From Rubrivivax sp. (GTDB lineage: Bacteria > Pseudomonadota > Gammaproteobacteria > Burkholderiales > Burkholderiaceae_C), in the NCBI GenBank assembly GCA_030693565.1, contig JAUYAJ010000186.1:1-5834 (forward strand): DNA of 5,834 nucleotides, read 5' to 3'. The notes beneath the pieces were generated by a model. It saw only the letters and a list, made by a program, of their open reading frames with translations. It made no database searches and was not told where the DNA came from. The position numbers and the translations under genes are program-made. Below, piece after piece: positions 5,276 to 5,834 of this stretch (position 1 is its first letter; every line of letters starts with the position of its first letter).

Positions 5276-5834
5276 TCGTCGGCTGCGCTGAGGCGCCCTG
5301 CCGTGCGCGCCGCGGCAATCAGGTCGGGCCGGCGCCGCGCCGTCAGCTCCAGCGAACGCCGGCGCCGCCAGACGGCGATCTCGGCATGGTGGCCCGAGAG
5401 CAGCGGCGCCGGCACCACCAGCTCACCGGCCGCCGTTGCCAGCCGCTCTGGCCGGCTGTACTGCGGGCCTTCGAGCAAGCCGTCGGAAAAGCTGTCGTGC
5501 TCGTGCGAGGGTGCGCTGAGCACACCGGGCTGCAGCCGCGCCACCGCGTCCAGCAGCGCCAGCGCGGGCAGTTCGCCGCCCGAGAGCACGAAGTCGCCCA
5601 GGCTGATCTCGAGCGTGACATGCTGGTCGATGATGCGCTGGTCGATGCCTTCGTAGCGCCCGCACAGCAGCACCGCGCCGCTGCCGGCGGCGAACGCCTG
5701 CACCAGCGCCTGGGTCAGCGGCTGCCCGGTCGGCGTGAAGTGAACCACCGGCGCGGCGGCGCCGCGATCGGCGGCCACGGCCGCCAGTGCGCGCTGCAGC
5801 GGCTCGGCCAGCATCACCATGCCGGGGCCGCCGC
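5248..5834 (-). CDS. trmD: tRNA (guanine-N1)-methyltransferase TrmD (C-terminal part, truncated by window edge)
   Basis: SPOUT-class enzyme that methylates N1 of G37 in tRNAs reading CNN-type codons, using S-adenosylmethionine, to prevent +1 frameshifting. The reading frame enters from the right edge as GGPGMVMLAEP, matching an internal conserved block, so the N terminus lies outside the window and ATG 5820 is not the start. The trefoil-knot SAM site is represented by LLCGRYEGID (about 5670-5641), the SLGDFVLSGGELPA block (about 5604-5563) and PGVL. DSFSDGLLEGPQYSRPE contains the conserved catalytic-region Asp, and LLSGHHAEI follows. About 195 codons are visible, ending at TAA 5250-5248. rplS follows 88 bp later on the same strand, the usual bacterial order. 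Confidence 0.96.
   Translation of the reverse strand, partial: GGPGMVMLAEPLQRALAAVAADRGAAAPVVHFTPTGQPLTQALVQAFAAGSGAVLLCGRYEGIDQRIIDQHVTLEISLGDFVLSGGELPALALLDAVARLQPGVLSAPSHEHDSFSDGLLEGPQYSRPERLATAAGELVVPAPLLSGHHAEIAVWRRRRSLELTARRRPDLIAAARTAGRLSAADERHLLSIGL

Noticed and set aside
4035..5291. 418-codon plus-strand frame opposite the Nudix gene and rplS
   Set aside because: It is antisense to two clearly recognised genes and passes through the terminator region. The stop-free length reflects high GC content.
5160..5318. Longer rplS start at 5318, overlapping the end of trmD
   Set aside because: The 53 extra residues have no L19 similarity, and a good Shine-Dalgarno stands directly before TTG 5159.
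1..5834. CRISPR arrays, insertion sequences, tRNA or rRNA genes, phage or defence genes
   Set aside because: No spaced direct repeats, transposase motifs, tRNA-like cloverleafs or foreign-looking composition were seen. The window is filled by eight conserved chromosomal genes.

Overview
The window is GC-rich chromosomal DNA whose proteins and gene order look like the order Burkholderiales (Betaproteobacteria), probably a Rubrivivax/Leptothrix/Ideonella-type organism. This placement is inferred from protein similarity as remembered, not from a search. It is compact housekeeping DNA. I see no mobile element, CRISPR array, tRNA or rRNA, and no evidence of an exotic new system.

Layout: (1) 1-382, minus strand: the N-terminal 127 codons of oligoribonuclease (orn), cut by the window edge. 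(2) 383-444: a 62-bp divergent gap. (3) 445-2991, plus strand: a three-gene run of a Ste24-type M48 membrane metalloprotease, pterin-4a-carbinolamine dehydratase (phhB) and the ribosome-assembly GTPase rsgA. The first two genes overlap by ATGA and the third follows 4 bp later, so they are almost certainly co-transcribed and translationally coupled. (4) 2995-5834, minus strand, read from the right edge: trmD (5' end cut off), rplS, a Nudix CoA pyrophosphatase (NudL type) and a CobD/CbiB-family membrane protein. The two runs converge, with only 3 bp between the rsgA and CobD/CbiB-like stop codons.

Functionally, several genes concern RNA and ribosomes: Orn clears nanoRNA, RsgA matures the 30S subunit, TrmD makes m1G37 in tRNA, and L19 sits at the 30S/50S interface. 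The others handle membrane-protein turnover (M48), pterin recycling (PhhB) and CoA or nucleotide housekeeping (Nudix).

The most interesting material lies between and at the edges of genes. The rplS-Nudix gap holds three consecutive hairpins, the last followed by a U-run. The middle and last can refold into a mutually exclusive 10-bp stem, as in an attenuator. The rplS leader has a perfect TATAAT overlapping the trmD stop, several small hairpins and a TTG start. Two genes have a -10-like hexamer 7-8 nt before the ATG and no Shine-Dalgarno sequence, suggesting leaderless mRNAs. A 9-bp inverted repeat starts 10 nt past the rsgA stop, inside the end of the converging gene.
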